Shown here: in pieces, positions 11,641 through 22,751 of the stretch
How the letters are laid out: the number at the start of each line of letters is the position of its first letter
Numbering within the stretch: position 1 is the first letter of the stretch
NCBI GenBank assembly: GCA_948567375.1
Contig: OX419757.1
Location: 32,674,001-32,738,000, forward strand
From: Lunularia cruciata
Taxonomy: Eukaryota; Streptophyta; Marchantiopsida; Lunulariales; Lunulariaceae
Length of the DNA stretch: 64,000 nucleotides
Reading direction: 5' to 3'
The notes under the pieces: generated by a model
Told to the model about the DNA's origin: nothing
The model's input: the letters and a program-made list of their open reading frames with translations, nothing else
Database searches by the model: none
Made by a program: the position numbers and the translations under genes

Positions 11641-12249
11641 GCTCCTTGGGAGCAATAGTATCATGCCCCCAACTACTAGAGGTCCCAACCTCTGTGTGAA
11701 AAACTCTCTCCACTCTGGTTGCAAGCTCCACACGTCCTCTAGCTGCATCCCAAGTGGACCAAGGGTGTAATCCAAGTAGCTCATGCTCACCTAGATGGAA
11801 TCCAAGTAGACCACTCTCCCTAGTAGCTATTGGTTGCATCCTAAGAACATCTTGTCCACTCGGTCCGTCGCCCCCCAGCATGTGCCTGATCGTCTTGATA
11901 AGCATAGGGCTCACAAGTGTTTGAGTGGTGATGCCTATCAAGTGCTGCTCTACCAAGCCAAGGCTTACAATCTAGGTCAAATAGTTCAGGTTATAGCTTG
12001 ACCTATGCCTGGATGCCTCAAACACTACTGGGACAACGGTAAGATTGGTACAAAAACCCATTGCTCGCTCTCTCTCATCAATGTTGTGCTCCACCAACTG
12101 CTATAACTGTGAGTCCTAAACTTGTCCAAGTCCTCCTTCTAAAAAAGCATGAGAGCCTTGAAAACTCATGAGTGTGAGAAATGCGGCTCTAGGCTGTCCA
12201 ACTAGGTTCACCACTGCCATAGGCAACCTATCAGTTACTACCGCCATCT
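11641..12249 (-). pseudogene. Linker between DNMT and RT of B-guest, no recognised domain
   Basis: Minus-strand reading around 11956-11633 contains a repeated GLLGFHLGEHELLGLH-type stretch and WSTWDAARG. B-host preserves the same stretch at 34390-34600 (GLLGIHLGE, WSTWDATRG), so it is a real part of the family polyprotein. I recognise no fold. Confidence 0.5.
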
Positions 12250-12905
12250 AAGACTTACGCCTAACATCCAAGATGTCATCAACAAGGATGTGGTCAAGTT
12301 GTTGAATTCCATCATAAGCACATTGTAAAACCTCTTTGGGTAAGATTTTTTTCCACCAAAGACAAAGATGATGAGCCCGTGATCCTACTTTGAATGCATC
12401 TAACAATATAGTAGGTCCCATCCAAGAATGGACCTTATGTGTACTTGCTACCACTCTGGTGCAAGAATCACCCATCAAAGGAATGTTCTCAAAAATATAA
12501 ATTGGAGAAATGAAATGATGAAACAGGAGATATCGTAGTATCCGTAACATCTCCCAAAACACACCAGAATGAGAATCCTGAAGACCCAAACCTTGGCCAG
12601 CACGTGTATGTCCCTAACATGGCCATCCAAAAATCACCAAGTGAACAGGCCCATATCTCTCTAGATCATGCACCCCCAATAAGGAAATGTCTGCTGGTAG
12701 GGCCTTTTGGTAACCCCTGGCTGTTGACATCAATAATAACTCCAAATACCAATAGGCCAAGTGTGCTACATGATGTAGAGAGACTTGTTTAGCAATCTCA
12801 TCTCTCTCCACATACAAGTACCTCTATATTTGTATATCTGCTTATAATACCGTAGCTAGTTTGGTGCTAATCTCACCAAACAACTCCAATAGACATATCC
12901 CCTCT
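12250..12905 (-). pseudogene. DNMT3-like cytosine-5 DNA methyltransferase domain inside retroelement Pol
   Basis: Minus-strand reading shows the ordered motifs of a C5-cytosine methyltransferase. Motif I (AdoMet binding): LLELFGEIST (about 12891-12862). Then RYLYVERDE. Motif IV: GPVHLVIFGWPC with the catalytic Pro-Cys codons at 12622-12617, followed by GLQDSHSGVFWEMLR. Motif VI: FENIPLMG (near 12493-12470). Motif VIII: GSRAHHLCLWW (near 12390-12350). The GPxxLVIxGxPC, FEN and SRAHRxRxxW-type signatures resemble the DNMT3 branch more than MET1/CMT. At least three stops interrupt it, one directly after Pro-Cys where Gln is expected. It lies between protease and RT, so it was part of the polyprotein. 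The equivalent region of B-host is deleted. Confidence 0.85.
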
Positions 12906-13790
12906 ATTAGATACTACCAAGCAATGAGTGTGGTATCCAAAAGTGTCAAGGTAATCGACTCTAGAGGCTCATCCTCACACTCATCTCTTGATGGTACGAA
13001 GGCTCTACTCCAAGCCTGTTGTACCAAGTGATCTACATATTGATGCAATGCCTCCTTTGAACTCCACAATAGAACATCCAAGATGGATAGAACAATCCCA
13101 CTTGTACTCCAAATCTGAGTGATCTCCTCTGGTACTAGAGTATCCTTTGCATGGGTGTTCCCTTCTAACAAGTCACCAGACCAAGTAACTACACCACTAA
13201 AAGCTAAAATTGATGTTGCCATGGTCCCATACTATAGTGAACCAAGACTGCCACTACTAAAGCATATTGGTAGGTGACATACACGTCCCTCACCAGTCTG
13301 CCAATCTGATCTATAAGAGGTTGTCTCCTCCCAATAATCAATGCTAAAACCTATGAGGTATAACACTGCTCCACCAACTAGCACATTATATGACTCAACT
13401 ATTGTCACAATAGCCTAAGCTCTCACCACCGAGCTATCAATCGGATGACCAGGCTGAACTTGGACAACAAGCTCCCCACGTGTGATGTATTGTGTCAAAC
13501 CACCACCTAGAGATGTTTGGATCTAAAATGGACACCTCTCTACATTGGTCTTTTGTTACTCTAGATCGACTATTGTAACCTTTCCCAACATAAGGGGTTG
13601 TGCACCAGAGTCTAACAAGACTCTCTATGGTGTATAGACCTTTCCTTGAAGGTCCCACCAAATGGAAAATTGCCCTTTGATTATCCAATAGGACAACACC
13701 AGGTGTGAACTATGCTCTCTCAAAGGCCGGTCTAGCTGGCAACTCCTCCAATCTAGCCGCTACTGCTTGCCATAAACCATTGGTCATTGA
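12906..13790 (-). pseudogene. Aspartic protease and adjoining conserved region of B-guest
   Basis: Minus strand. The retropepsin core reads LLDSGAQPLMLGK at about 13618-13580, with the catalytic D-S-G intact at nucleotide level but in a shifted frame. It is followed (13440-13300) by LVGGAVLYPIGF, DYWEETTSYR and WQTGEGR, then by WSGDLLEGNTHAKDTLVP and a Trp-rich stretch (13222-12914). The last two blocks have no function I can name; they are also present in B-host (32400-32960). Confidence 0.72.
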
Positions 13791-14242
13791 ACGGTGTCAT
13801 ACTTTTCTTTTCTCTCTTTGGGAACACACAGGGTGCCTAGCTGTGGAGACTACAGATCAGAGGATATAGGTAGACCCGTAACTACTCGTCTGAACACACT
13901 TGTTACCTAACCGTCGGAACCCTCCTCTCTCTCGTAACTAGTGTTTTTGATATTGGGAAGGGTAGTGACGGGCAACCTAACCTATCATCAAAACACGCTT
14001 TCCATGTCTATTGGTCATCACTTCCAGCATTACCAAGGAGAAATGAACAACACTCCTAGAAGGAAATAACCTAAGCGCAACACCCGCACACCAATCCAAA
14101 CCCACTGGGCGTACAAACAGGCAAACAAGCACAGAGAGGATCCAATCACAAGAATATGACAACCACTCTTTGTGCTTTTTGTCAGAAAAGAGCTTCAGAG
14201 CCTTCTTGCTTTGTCATCAAGCTCATTTCAACCTATACTCTA

Positions 14243-14539
14243 TGTTATGTTTGGCTTGTCAAGAGCAAAGGCAAATGTAACTGATGGCCGTTTCTTGTCA
14301 CTTGTCTAGAAGTTCAAGTGCATGACATTGATGGACAGTGATGGACCTGTTTATAATGTATAAATATGTGCAATGAGAAATAAAGCTTTAAGAAGGCTGG
14401 TGTGAGCCTGTTTCAGTCGTGGAGGTAACTTCCGAGATAGGGAGTGAACCATGTTATTTCCTCTTAGTCTTCTGATTTTTGTTTAAGGTGGTTGTGATGT
14501 GCTATTGTGAGAGGTCCTAAGGACTGTGTTTTTCTAACA
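14243..14539 (+). repeat. 5' LTR of copia element
   Basis: 297 bp, TGTTATGTTTGG to TTTCTAACA. It matches the 3' LTR except for scattered changes and a 28-bp duplication present only in the 3' copy. Confidence 0.95.
14359..14366 (+). promoter_or_regulatory. TATA box in copia 5' LTR
   Basis: TATAAATA within the LTR, with an AATAAA polyadenylation-like motif close downstream (14379-14384), as expected for the U3/R region. Confidence 0.6.
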
Positions 14540-14540
14540 A

Positions 14541-14553
14541 TTAGTATCAGAGC
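14541..14553 (+). other. Primer-binding site of copia element
   Basis: TTAGTATCAGAGC directly follows the LTR. It is close to the common TGGTATCAGAGC complement of initiator tRNA-Met, with a G-to-A type change. Confidence 0.75.
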
Positions 14554-14629
14554 TTAGTTGGTCTTGAAGAGGGACTTAAGATCTGAGGGGGCTGTGAAGA
14601 GGGTCAAGAAGAAAGTCCCCAGCAAAGCA

Positions 14630-17600
14630 ATGGCAGGGGTGATATCTATATCAAATGCTAAATTTTCAGTGGAGAAGTTTGATGGGAAAAACAATTTTGG
14701 ACTTTGGCAACTGAAGATGAAGGACCTTCTTGTCCAGCAAGGACTACATAGAGTATTGAAGAAAAAACAGGAGGACAAAAGTAATGAAGATGAAGAAGAT
14801 GAAGATGCAGATCTCAAAGCTATCAACACTCTTTGGTTAAACCTTGCTGATGAAGTGCTATACAATGTTATGAATGAGGAATCTGCACCAAAAATATGGG
14901 CCAAACTGGAGAATCTTTATATGACCAAGTCATTGACAAATAGACTATATCTTAAACAGAAGTTGTATATGTTGCGGATGAGGGAAGGCCAAAGTATTAT
15001 GGAGCACCTCAATGCTTTCAAAAAAATCATTTGTGAATTGATGAGCATAGAGGTCAAGTTAGAAGAAGAAGATAAGGCATTGTTGTTATTGACTTTACTT
15101 TCTCCTTCATATGAGCATCTGGTCACAAATCTTCTATATGGGAAGGATGATATAAACTTTGAGGAGGTTACTTCAGCATTATTGTCCAATGAGATGCGAA
15201 AAAGACCCAACCAAGAAAAGACAAATTCAGAGGCTCTATTTATCAGAGGAAGGACAAGAGAGAGAGATCAGATCAGGAGTAAATCAAGATCCAAGTCTAG
15301 AACTGGAGGTTTCAAAGGCAAATTCTGGATTTGTGGGAAAGTTGGACATTTCACGAAGGATTGTAACAACAAGAGGCTTGAGTCCAATAAGGATAAAGGT
15401 CAACTTTCAGATCAAGCAAGTATTTCTTAGTCATCTGGTATTGTGGATGATGTTCTATGTGCTACCCAAGACAAAGATAAATTTGAGGAGTCCTGGATAT
15501 TGGACTCAGGTTGCTCTTACCATATGTGTCCAAATAAGGAGTGGTTTCATGAGTACAAACCATTCAATGGAGGATCTATAATAATGGGGAACAACATGGC
15601 TTGCAAAGCTATTGGCATCGGTACAATACGCGTTAAGATGTTTGATGGTATTGTGAGGACTCTTGCTGATGTAAGGCATGTTCCTGAGTTAAGGAAGAAT
15701 TTGATATCACGAGGCACTTTGGACTCAAATGGTTGGAGGTGGGGAGCAGAAAATGGAACACTCAAGGTATCAAAAGGAGCATTGGTTGTAATGAAGAGCA
15801 AGAAGATAGGAAATCTTTATGAGCTTGTTGGAGAGACCATTACTAGAAGAGTTGCAAGTACCACTTTAGAAAGTGAAGATCCCAAAGATCTTACTCAGTT
15901 ATGGCACCTACGTTTGGGTCATATGAGTGAAAGAGGTCTAAGTGAATCGTCCAAGCAACAACTTCTGAAGTGCCTTAAAAGTTGTAAGTTAAAATTCTGT
16001 GAGCATTGTGTAATAGGAAAGCAACAAAGGGTAAGCTTTTCCACAGGAGTTCATTGCACAAAGGGAATTTTAGAATATGTGTATTCTGATGTTTGGGGCC
16101 TTGCACCTGTAGCTTCAAAATCTGGAGCATTATATTTTGTGTCTTTGGTTGATGATTACTCTAGAAGAGTATGGGTCTACACCATGAAGCAAAAATCAGA
16201 GGTCTTCTCTATCTTTAAGAAATGGAAAGTGATGATGGAGAAACAAACTGGAAGGAAAGTCAAGTGTTTGAGATCTGATAATGGTGGAGAATACAAATCT
16301 GGAGAGTTTGATAGATATTGTAAGAGTGAAGGGATAATTCATCACTTTACAGTTCGGGGTACCCCTCAACAAAATGGAGTGGCAGAGCGGATAAATTGTA
16401 CACTCTTGGAGAAAGCAAGAAGTATGTTAAGCAATGCCAGATTGGAGAAGAGTTTTTGGGCAGAAGCTATAAATACAATTTGTCATTTGGTAAATAGTTC
16501 TCCCTCTACTGCTATTGAGTGTAGGACACCTATGGAAAAATGGACAGGTCTGCATGTTGATTACTCTTCACTTAGAGTGTTTGGATGCATTGCTTATGTT
16601 CAATTCAACAAGAACAATGGACAAAGTTAGATCCCAAATCTAGAAAATGTATATTCTTGGGATATGAGAAGGATACAAAGGGATATAGATTATGGGATCC
16701 AGAAAGGTGTTGTCTTGTTGTGAGTAGGGATGTAGTTTTTGATGAGAAGAGTACAATGGAGACTATTACTTTAGCAGAAGAAAAGAAAAAACAAATTCAA
16801 TTAGATTTTGTTAAGATAGGTATTGATCTTGGAAATGAAGAGATATCATCTCTTGTAGATCTACCAAGTGAACCATTAGAAGAGCAAAGTCCAAAAGTGA
16901 TTCATGAATGTAGGTATCCAAATAAGGATAGGAGACCTCCAAAGAGATTTGATGATTCATTCATAGCTTATGTTCTTCTTACGGAGAATGGTGAGCCTTC
17001 TTCATATGAGGAGGCAATGCAAGATCAAGAGTGTCAAAAGTGGCATTGTGTAATGGAAGAGGAGATGAAGTCTTGGCCAAAAACCAAACTTGGAGACTTG
17101 AAAAATTGCCTATGGGAAAGAAGGCAATTGGTTGCAGATGGATATTTTGGAAAAAGGAAGGACTTCCAAAATCAGGTGGAGATCGATACAAAGCAAGGCT
17201 TGTAGCAAAGGGTTATAGCCAAAAAAGAAGGTATTGACTTCAATGAGATTTTTTTCACCAATGGTAAAAATCTCTTCAATTCATGCACTATTGGCGATAG
17301 TTGCATTGCATAACTTGGAGTTGGAGCAACTAGATGTTACAACTGCCTTTTTACATGGAGAATTGGAGGAGGAGATTTGCATGCATCAACCTGAAGGTTT
17401 TGCGGTACCAAGGAATCAGAACCTGGTTTGTAGGTTACAAAAGTCTTTATATGGACTAAAGCAAAGTCCAAGACTTTGGTACATGAAATTTGATACTTTC
17501 ATGTTGAAGCATGGATATAACAGAAGTGAATCAGATTGTTGTGTATACCTCAAGAAGCTACATGGACCTAGTGTATTTGATTTAATCATCTTGGTACTAT

Positions 17601-18582
17601 ATGTGGATGATATGCTGATTGGTGCGGAGGATATGGTTGAGGTGGAGAAATTGAAAGCACAACTTGGTAAGGAGTTCAACATGAAGGACTTGGGTTCTTC
17701 AAAGAGGGTGCTTGGGATTGAAATCCATTGGGACAGGAGCAAGGGAAAGTTATGTATATCTCAAAGGAGATATTTGGAAAAATTACTTGCTTGGTTTGGC
17801 ATGGAGAATGCAAAACCAATGAGCACTCCAATGGAAAGTCATTTCAAGATATCATTGAAGCAATGTCCATCAAATGAAGAGGAGAGAAAAGTAATGCAAA
17901 TATTCCTTATGCAAGTGTTGTTGGGAGTTTAATTTATGCTATGGTCTACACTAGACCAGACTTCTCATATGCTATGAGTATGGTGAGTAGATACATGGAA
18001 AATCCAGGGAAACAACATTGGGAAGTTGTGAAGTGGATACTTTGTTAATTGAAAGGGACTATAAATATTGGCATTACCTTTGATGTGGAGAAGAACCAAG
18101 AAGGAGGAATTATAGGGTATGTAGATTCTGACTTTGCCGGAGACTTGGATAAGAGAAGGTCTACAACATGGTTTGTTTTTACACTTGTTGGTGGTGCAGT
18201 AAGTTGGAAGTCTACTGTCCAATCTATAGTTGCTCTTTCTACTACAGAGGCGGAATATATGGCAACAACTGAGGCTGCCAAAGAAGCAATATGGCTACAA
18301 AGATTAGCCAAGGATGTAGGACTCCCTCACATGAAGTCCACACTTTTTTGTGATAGCCAAAGCGCTATTCACTTGGACAAAAATCAAGTATATCATTCAA
18401 GGACAAAGCATATTGATGTGAGACATCATTTTATCAAGGAAGCTATGATAAATGGTGAGATCAATTTGCAAAAGATTGGCACAGAGGTAAATGCAGCTGA
18501 TATGTTGACTAAACATGTCCTTGTTGAGAAGTTCAAGTTATGCATGAACTTGCTCAACCTTGAATTGTGCTCTTTGGGATGA
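14630..18582 (+). pseudogene. copia gag-pol
   Basis: ATG at 14630. Gag (UBN2-like, with KFDGKNNFGLWQLKM) runs to an in-frame TAG at 15428-15430. Its zinc knuckle has lost the first cysteine (FWICGKVGHFTKDC). After the TAG the same frame continues: protease LDSGCSYHM (about 15500-15526), integrase with SLVDDYSR, RSDNGGEY and GTPQQNGVAER (to about 16600). Frameshifts then occur near 16610-16630, 17090-17230 and 17930-18050. RT keeps YVDDM at 17600-17614, and RNase H keeps STTEAEYMA and CDSQSAIHL (18240-18380). The last frame ends at 18582. Apart from the stop, the first half is fairly intact. Confidence 0.93.
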
Positions 18583-18597
18583 TATGGTGGATACAAG

Positions 18598-18611
18598 CAA
18601 AAGGTAGAGAT
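18598..18611 (+). other. Polypurine tract of copia element
   Basis: Purine-rich CAAAAGGTAGAGAT immediately before the 3' LTR start TGTTATG. Confidence 0.6.
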
Positions 18612-18936
18612 TGTTATGTTTGGCTTGTCAAGAGCAAAGGCAAATGTAACTGATGGCCGTTGCTTGTCACTTGTCTAGAAGTTCAAGTGGACAGTCACTT
18701 GTCTAGAAGGTCAAGTGCATGACAGTGATGGACAGTGATGGACCTGTTTATAATGTATAAATATGTGCAATGAGAAATAAAGCTTTAAGAAGGCTGGTGT
18801 GAGCTTGTTTCAGTCGTGGAGGTAGCTTCCGGGACAAGGAGTGAACCACGTTATTTCCTCTTAGTCTTTTGATTTCTGTTTAAGGTGGTTGTGATGTGCT
18901 ATTGTGAGAGGTCCTAGGGACTGTGTTTTTCTAACA
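18612..18936 (+). repeat. 3' LTR of copia element
   Basis: 325 bp. It is longer than the 5' LTR because the segment TCACTTGTCTAGAAG... is present twice in tandem (18667-18694 and 18695-18722), a 28-bp unit with slight divergence. Confidence 0.95.
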
Positions 18937-20704
18937 CTCCAGGCCTCCTCCAATCTAAACTTTAGATCTCAACAATTTTTCTACTCCAAGTGGAGAATTC
19001 CTATGTATTCTTGATGGGGAAAACTATGTGTAGCTCATATAGCCATAACTTTTTTTTGTAGCTTGGATTCAAGAGTTTTCAAATGAAATAGAAAGCCTGT
19101 GAGATAAGCTTTCCAAAGATATAAAACAGGCCTCAATCAGATCACTACAGCTCCCTCGAGAAGCTCCCAAAGTTGTCCAAATCTTTCACAACTTTCACCC
19201 TAATTTCAAAATCCCTATTTTAGGGCTTTTGCCCCTAGTTCTTGCCAACTTTCCCCTGATTTCTAAACCAGATGTAAATTTGATCCTCAAAAACCATTCT
19301 GGAAATCTTCACTCTCAATCACAGTCACAAAGTGAGAGAATTGATACTCAATTAGGATTAAAGAAAGAAATGTTTCTCCGAGTTTATGACAATCTTTTCA
19401 GAAACATTTGTTGCATTAGATCCCAATCTTTATGAGTCCAAAGCCAACAAAATTTTCCATAGTAGTTGTTTATGCTCTTTTTTAACACTTTGCAAAGTTT
19501 CATGGCCTAATCCAACCCCAATCCCTAGATGTAGATCAATAATTTCTGAGGTGGGCTAACTTGTGAGCTCTGCAGACCCAGGTATACTTGATCCAAGACC
19601 CTGAATTCTAGATTTAAACAATTCACATGAAACCTTCACACAAAGATGCACACCCTAACCAACAACAATTCTGGAAGTTTTCATAAGGAAATTCGACCCG
19701 CAGCTTGAGGATTGACCAAAATGCCAAACTTGATCATTAGCTCTTCTCCAACACCTTACATCCCATAAGTTTCAACTTCAATCAATTGGATATGATTCAA
19801 AATTGACCCAAAACTGGAATTTATTGCACTACGTATTGTGAAAACTTTGTCTTATCTCCAATCCCACTAAAAAATAGTGAAAATGCCTCAAGAAGTTCCC
19901 TCAATTGACTACTTTGTGCTCATGGGTATGAATTTAACCCCCCTTGACTCAATTGATCATATCCCTCTCATAATTAGCTTCAGATTGTAGTCTGTTGCTT
20001 CTCTTTCCAGCCATGTCCATAGTTTCTCAAATGGCCTCCCCAAACTCCCACGATGATCAAAATACTTCCAACTTTTCTCTTGGGACCCAAGCTCTTACAC
20101 ATTTGTCCTTTAGTCTTTTTACTTTTTTGACAAATGGACCCCACAACTCCACCTTGAAGCTTATGAGTGAAAATTTAGGCATTCCCCAACTATAGAAGGA
20201 CATACATTGTCAAGTCCTAAACATTTTTATAAGTAAGCACCAGAAGGACAATAGGATATGGGTTTCCCATCACCGAATCCACAAACATCACCCCAAAACG
20301 TGCTACCAACCAATCCCGTAAGTTGTCATGGTGTAAAATTTGAAGCCCGATGAGAAAAGGATTTGGTAGTGGCAGATTGGGAGCATGTGACATCTCATGC
20401 TCAAAGGTTTCCTCCAATGCTCTAACACTCGCTCTCTGCTACAACTCTCACTCCCAACATCCTTCTCCCCTCAAGACCCTCCAAACTAAAACACACCCGT
20501 CTCTCTACTCGCCCTCATCTTTATTCATCAGAGCCCTCAAACATGATAAGATTGTAACCCACGTGGCCAATCACATACATGTACATAGATGGTTCACATG
20601 GCAACATCTCATCCGTTGGATCTAGCATACAACTTACCCCACTAACATGGAGATAAACTATGATAAGTCACTTTTTTACGGCCTATGCAAACCACAACAC
20701 GACA
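18937..20704. other. Non-coding remainder of the TGTC...GACA element
   Basis: About 1.8 kb of AT-rich sequence with no convincing coding frame on either strand and no RNA gene seen. By position it is the right-hand part of the 2.2-kb nested element. Confidence 0.5.
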
Positions 20705-20736
20705 ATGGATCCCATGCTCCTCAACCAAGTCTGCTC

Positions 20737-21415
20737 TGTAACACCCATTTGTGCATGTGTGTGGTATTGTGATATTTAGCTTGGTATTACAAGTACTTAA
20801 GAGATATTATTTATACAGAGATAAAGGATGGTTCTATATTAGTCATGGTTAGCTAAAGTTAGTCATAGCTAAGATAGATGGGACCTTACTTTAGAGGAAG
20901 TAGAAAAGATGAGCACCACTATTTTGGATTTTAGTGTGTTGACTTGGTATTATTCCTAGGTGTTTGGCTTTGGGGAAAGAGTTGAGAACTCTTGGGCCCG
21001 CAAGCCTTTTTGTTTTGGATTCTTCTTTAGTCCAAGGATAGCCCATGTGAAGGAATCCTTGCTTTAGTGGTTGGGTCAAGATAAGGGGAATATGCCCATG
21101 TGAATGGATATTCCTTTCTACTTTTTGACTTTACTTGACTTTTAGTCTAGTAACTTGAGTTACTACGGTAATTATTAACTTTGGTACGTAACTATTTCAC
21201 AAGTATATAAACAAGGAGTGAGGAGGTACTCATCATCCTTTCATTTGCAACTATCTCTCTCTCATTGAGTTCTCTAGTGAGCAATGTCTTGAGTCTTGGA
21301 GTGTTAGCCTTGGAGGAGTATGATGGAGTTGGGGTTCCTTGCCTTCTTAGTCCATGGTGCGCTACCATAATAGCCATCAGAGGTTCATCCTGAGTGAGAG
21401 ACAGGCCGGCTCACA
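20737..21415 (+). repeat. 5' LTR of A2
   Basis: 679 bp, TGTAACACCC to GGCTCACA. Same length and, on reading, same sequence as the 3' LTR at 27858-28536. Confidence 0.96.
21204..21210 (+). promoter_or_regulatory. TATA box in A2 5' LTR
   Basis: TATATAA followed by CATCATCC and a CT-rich run (CTATCTCTCTCTC), the likely transcription start region; conserved in the other A LTR copies. Confidence 0.6.
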
Positions 21416-21419
21416 TTTT

Positions 21420-21436
21420 TGGTTCCGTTGCCGGGA
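21420..21436 (+). other. Primer-binding site of A2 (tRNA-Asp type)
   Basis: TGGTTCCGTTGCCGGGA lies five bases after the LTR. It resembles the tRNA-Asp complement used by several plant gypsy lineages (TGGCGCCGTTGCCGGGG) with small differences. The minus-strand relic A3 has the diverged equivalent near 33561-33579. Confidence 0.75.
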
Positions 21437-21456
21437 CCTCTCTAGAAGGCAAGATA

Positions 21457-21627
21457 ATGTTCCGCGTCCAATTCTACATTAGGCAGAAGGAGGCTATGAG
21501 AGCTCACTTGAAGAGAACATTAGGAGAGGAGAGGGCTGAACATATGTTAGAGAACCAAGATCCATTTGTATACCCTGTAGTTCATTATGATGTCTTTGAG
21601 GTGATTTTGTACATCTTGTACACATGA
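21457..21627 (+). CDS. Small leader ORF a of element A (56 aa)
   Basis: ATG at 21457, TGA at 21625-21627. The product is basic and helical-looking in its first half (RQKEAMRAHLKRTLGEE) and ends DPFVYPVVHYDV...YILYT. It is recognisable in relic A3 (minus strand near 33555-33400), there with a shift after the first 35 residues. It is clearly related to ORF b at 22752-22916: about 20 of 45 residues align identically without gaps, including MR, TLG, LE, PFV and the final YILY. Function unknown; expression not shown. Confidence 0.5.
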   Translation: MFRVQFYIRQKEAMRAHLKRTLGEERAEHMLENQDPFVYPVVHYDVFEVILYILYT

Positions 21628-22275
21628 GAGGAATTGGAGAGATTGTGTGAGGTGGATTGCAGATTTTGGGGATTAAGGTGATTTTGGGCAAAATCTCAAG
21701 TTTGAGATCTGGACTTGAGATTTCTACACATGATAGCTTGGGTTATCTTTCAGTTAGCACACTTGAAATTATTGAGAGAGCTTCTATGCGCACTGGGCTA
21801 GAATTTTTGAAAGTTGATAGGGTAAAGTGCTCCCGCAACTGCATGCTCTCTGGAAAATGGTACAGAGTCTGCCATTTCTTCAATTTTTAGTGAATTGTCC
21901 TGGAAATTTCCAAGAAAATTCAGTGCATTGTATCCTACCTGGTGCCACAAAAATTAGAGAGAAATCATTTTTGCGCAGTGCGTTATGAGTTTTTGAAGTG
22001 AGGGGGGTGGTTTTCAGACCAAATCTAAAATATGGGTGCTGAATAGAAAGGTGTCTAGGCCAAATGGCTCGATGAAAAGATCTAAAATTTTGCAGGGAGG
22101 GACGCCCTAGAGTTGTGATCAAGTGTGGAAAATTTCAGAGGATTGTAACATATTCGTTGGGAGATTTGAGTGACATTGTGAGGAAGGGTCAATTCTGCAG
22201 AGTGGAGATCTCATGCATGAGAAGTTTGAGATCAACAAAAAGCATGTTTGAGTGTTTAGATTCATCTTTGGGAAC

Positions 22276-22749
22276 ATGGAGGGTCATCAAGAGTGGAAAT
22301 TGAGATTATGCAAGGTTCCCCAAGGGTTTGAGGTGATTGTAGGGTTGGATTTGAGGAAAAGAGAGTTTACAATAGAATTTGAAGAGAGTGTTGAGAGGAT
22401 CCAAAAACCTACACCACTTGGAGGAAAGAGTGAGTCTAAGTGCTTTCTATGTGGAGAGAAGGGACATAAGGCAAGTTCATGTCCATTAACCTTTGAGAGC
22501 AAGAGATTGAGGGAAAGGAGAGGCTTACTTGACTTGGGTTTGCATGTTGGACCTTCTTCACCAAGATTGGGAGGGAGAAGATCTAAGACCAAGGAGTTGT
22601 GTGAGGTTTGTGGAGTTGAAGGACTTCCAAAAGGACATGAGTGTAGTGGAGTAAAAGCACTTTTGGAAACTTTGGTGAAGGATCTTGGAGAGAGTCTTAG
22701 TACAGCTACAGAAATACTACCACCTTCATCAGCTAGTTCTCAAGATTAG
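22276..22749 (+). CDS. Leader zinc-knuckle ORF of element A (157 aa)
   Basis: First in-frame ATG at 22276; an in-frame TGA at 22249-22251 limits the upstream side. Ends TAG 22747-22749. The protein has a CCHC knuckle CFLCGEKGHKASSC (residues about 56-69), a basic stretch, and a second Cys/His cluster CEVCGVEGLPKGHEC (from residue 109), which is not a standard CCHC spacing. This is separate from the CCHC knuckle in the main Gag. It may be a nucleic-acid-binding accessory protein. The stop is followed after two bases by the ATG of ORF b. Confidence 0.55.
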   Translation: MEGHQEWKLRLCKVPQGFEVIVGLDLRKREFTIEFEESVERIQKPTPLGGKSESKCFLCGEKGHKASSCPLTFESKRLRERRGLLDLGLHVGPSSPRLGGRRSKTKELCEVCGVEGLPKGHECSGVKALLETLVKDLGESLSTATEILPPSSASSQD

Positions 22750-22751
22750 TG

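Larger units (their letters stand above)
14243..18936 (+). mobile_element. Ty1/copia element
   Basis: Complete but inactive: 5' LTR (14243-14539), initiator-Met-like primer site, gag, protease, integrase, RT, RNase H, purine tract and 3' LTR (18612-18936). The order protease - integrase - RT identifies copia. Flanks are CTCTA (14238-14242) and CTCCA (18937-18941), a 5-bp target copy with one change. Several frameshifts disable pol. Confidence 0.95.
13795..20704 (-). mobile_element. 2.2-kb non-coding element with TGTC...GACA ends, nested in B-guest
   Basis: On the plus strand it begins TGTCATAC (13795) and ends ACACGACA (20704), flanked by ACGG (13791-13794) and ATGG (20705-20708): a 4-bp target copy with one CpG-to-TpG-type change. 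It sits exactly between two B-guest segments that are contiguous in B-host (gag end ...GAGCATGGGAT and ...CAATGACCAATGG). Subtracting the copia insertion leaves about 2.2 kb without a coding frame. Part of it (13870-14160) resembles the B leader at 30600-30860. It may be a non-autonomous derivative using family B machinery. Confidence 0.55.

Noticed and set aside
12600-12820. Methyltransferase region considered as an independent host gene invaded by the element
   Set aside because: It lies in the same orientation between protease and RT of B-guest, and the flanking polyprotein blocks are shared with B-host at matching positions, so it belongs to the element.
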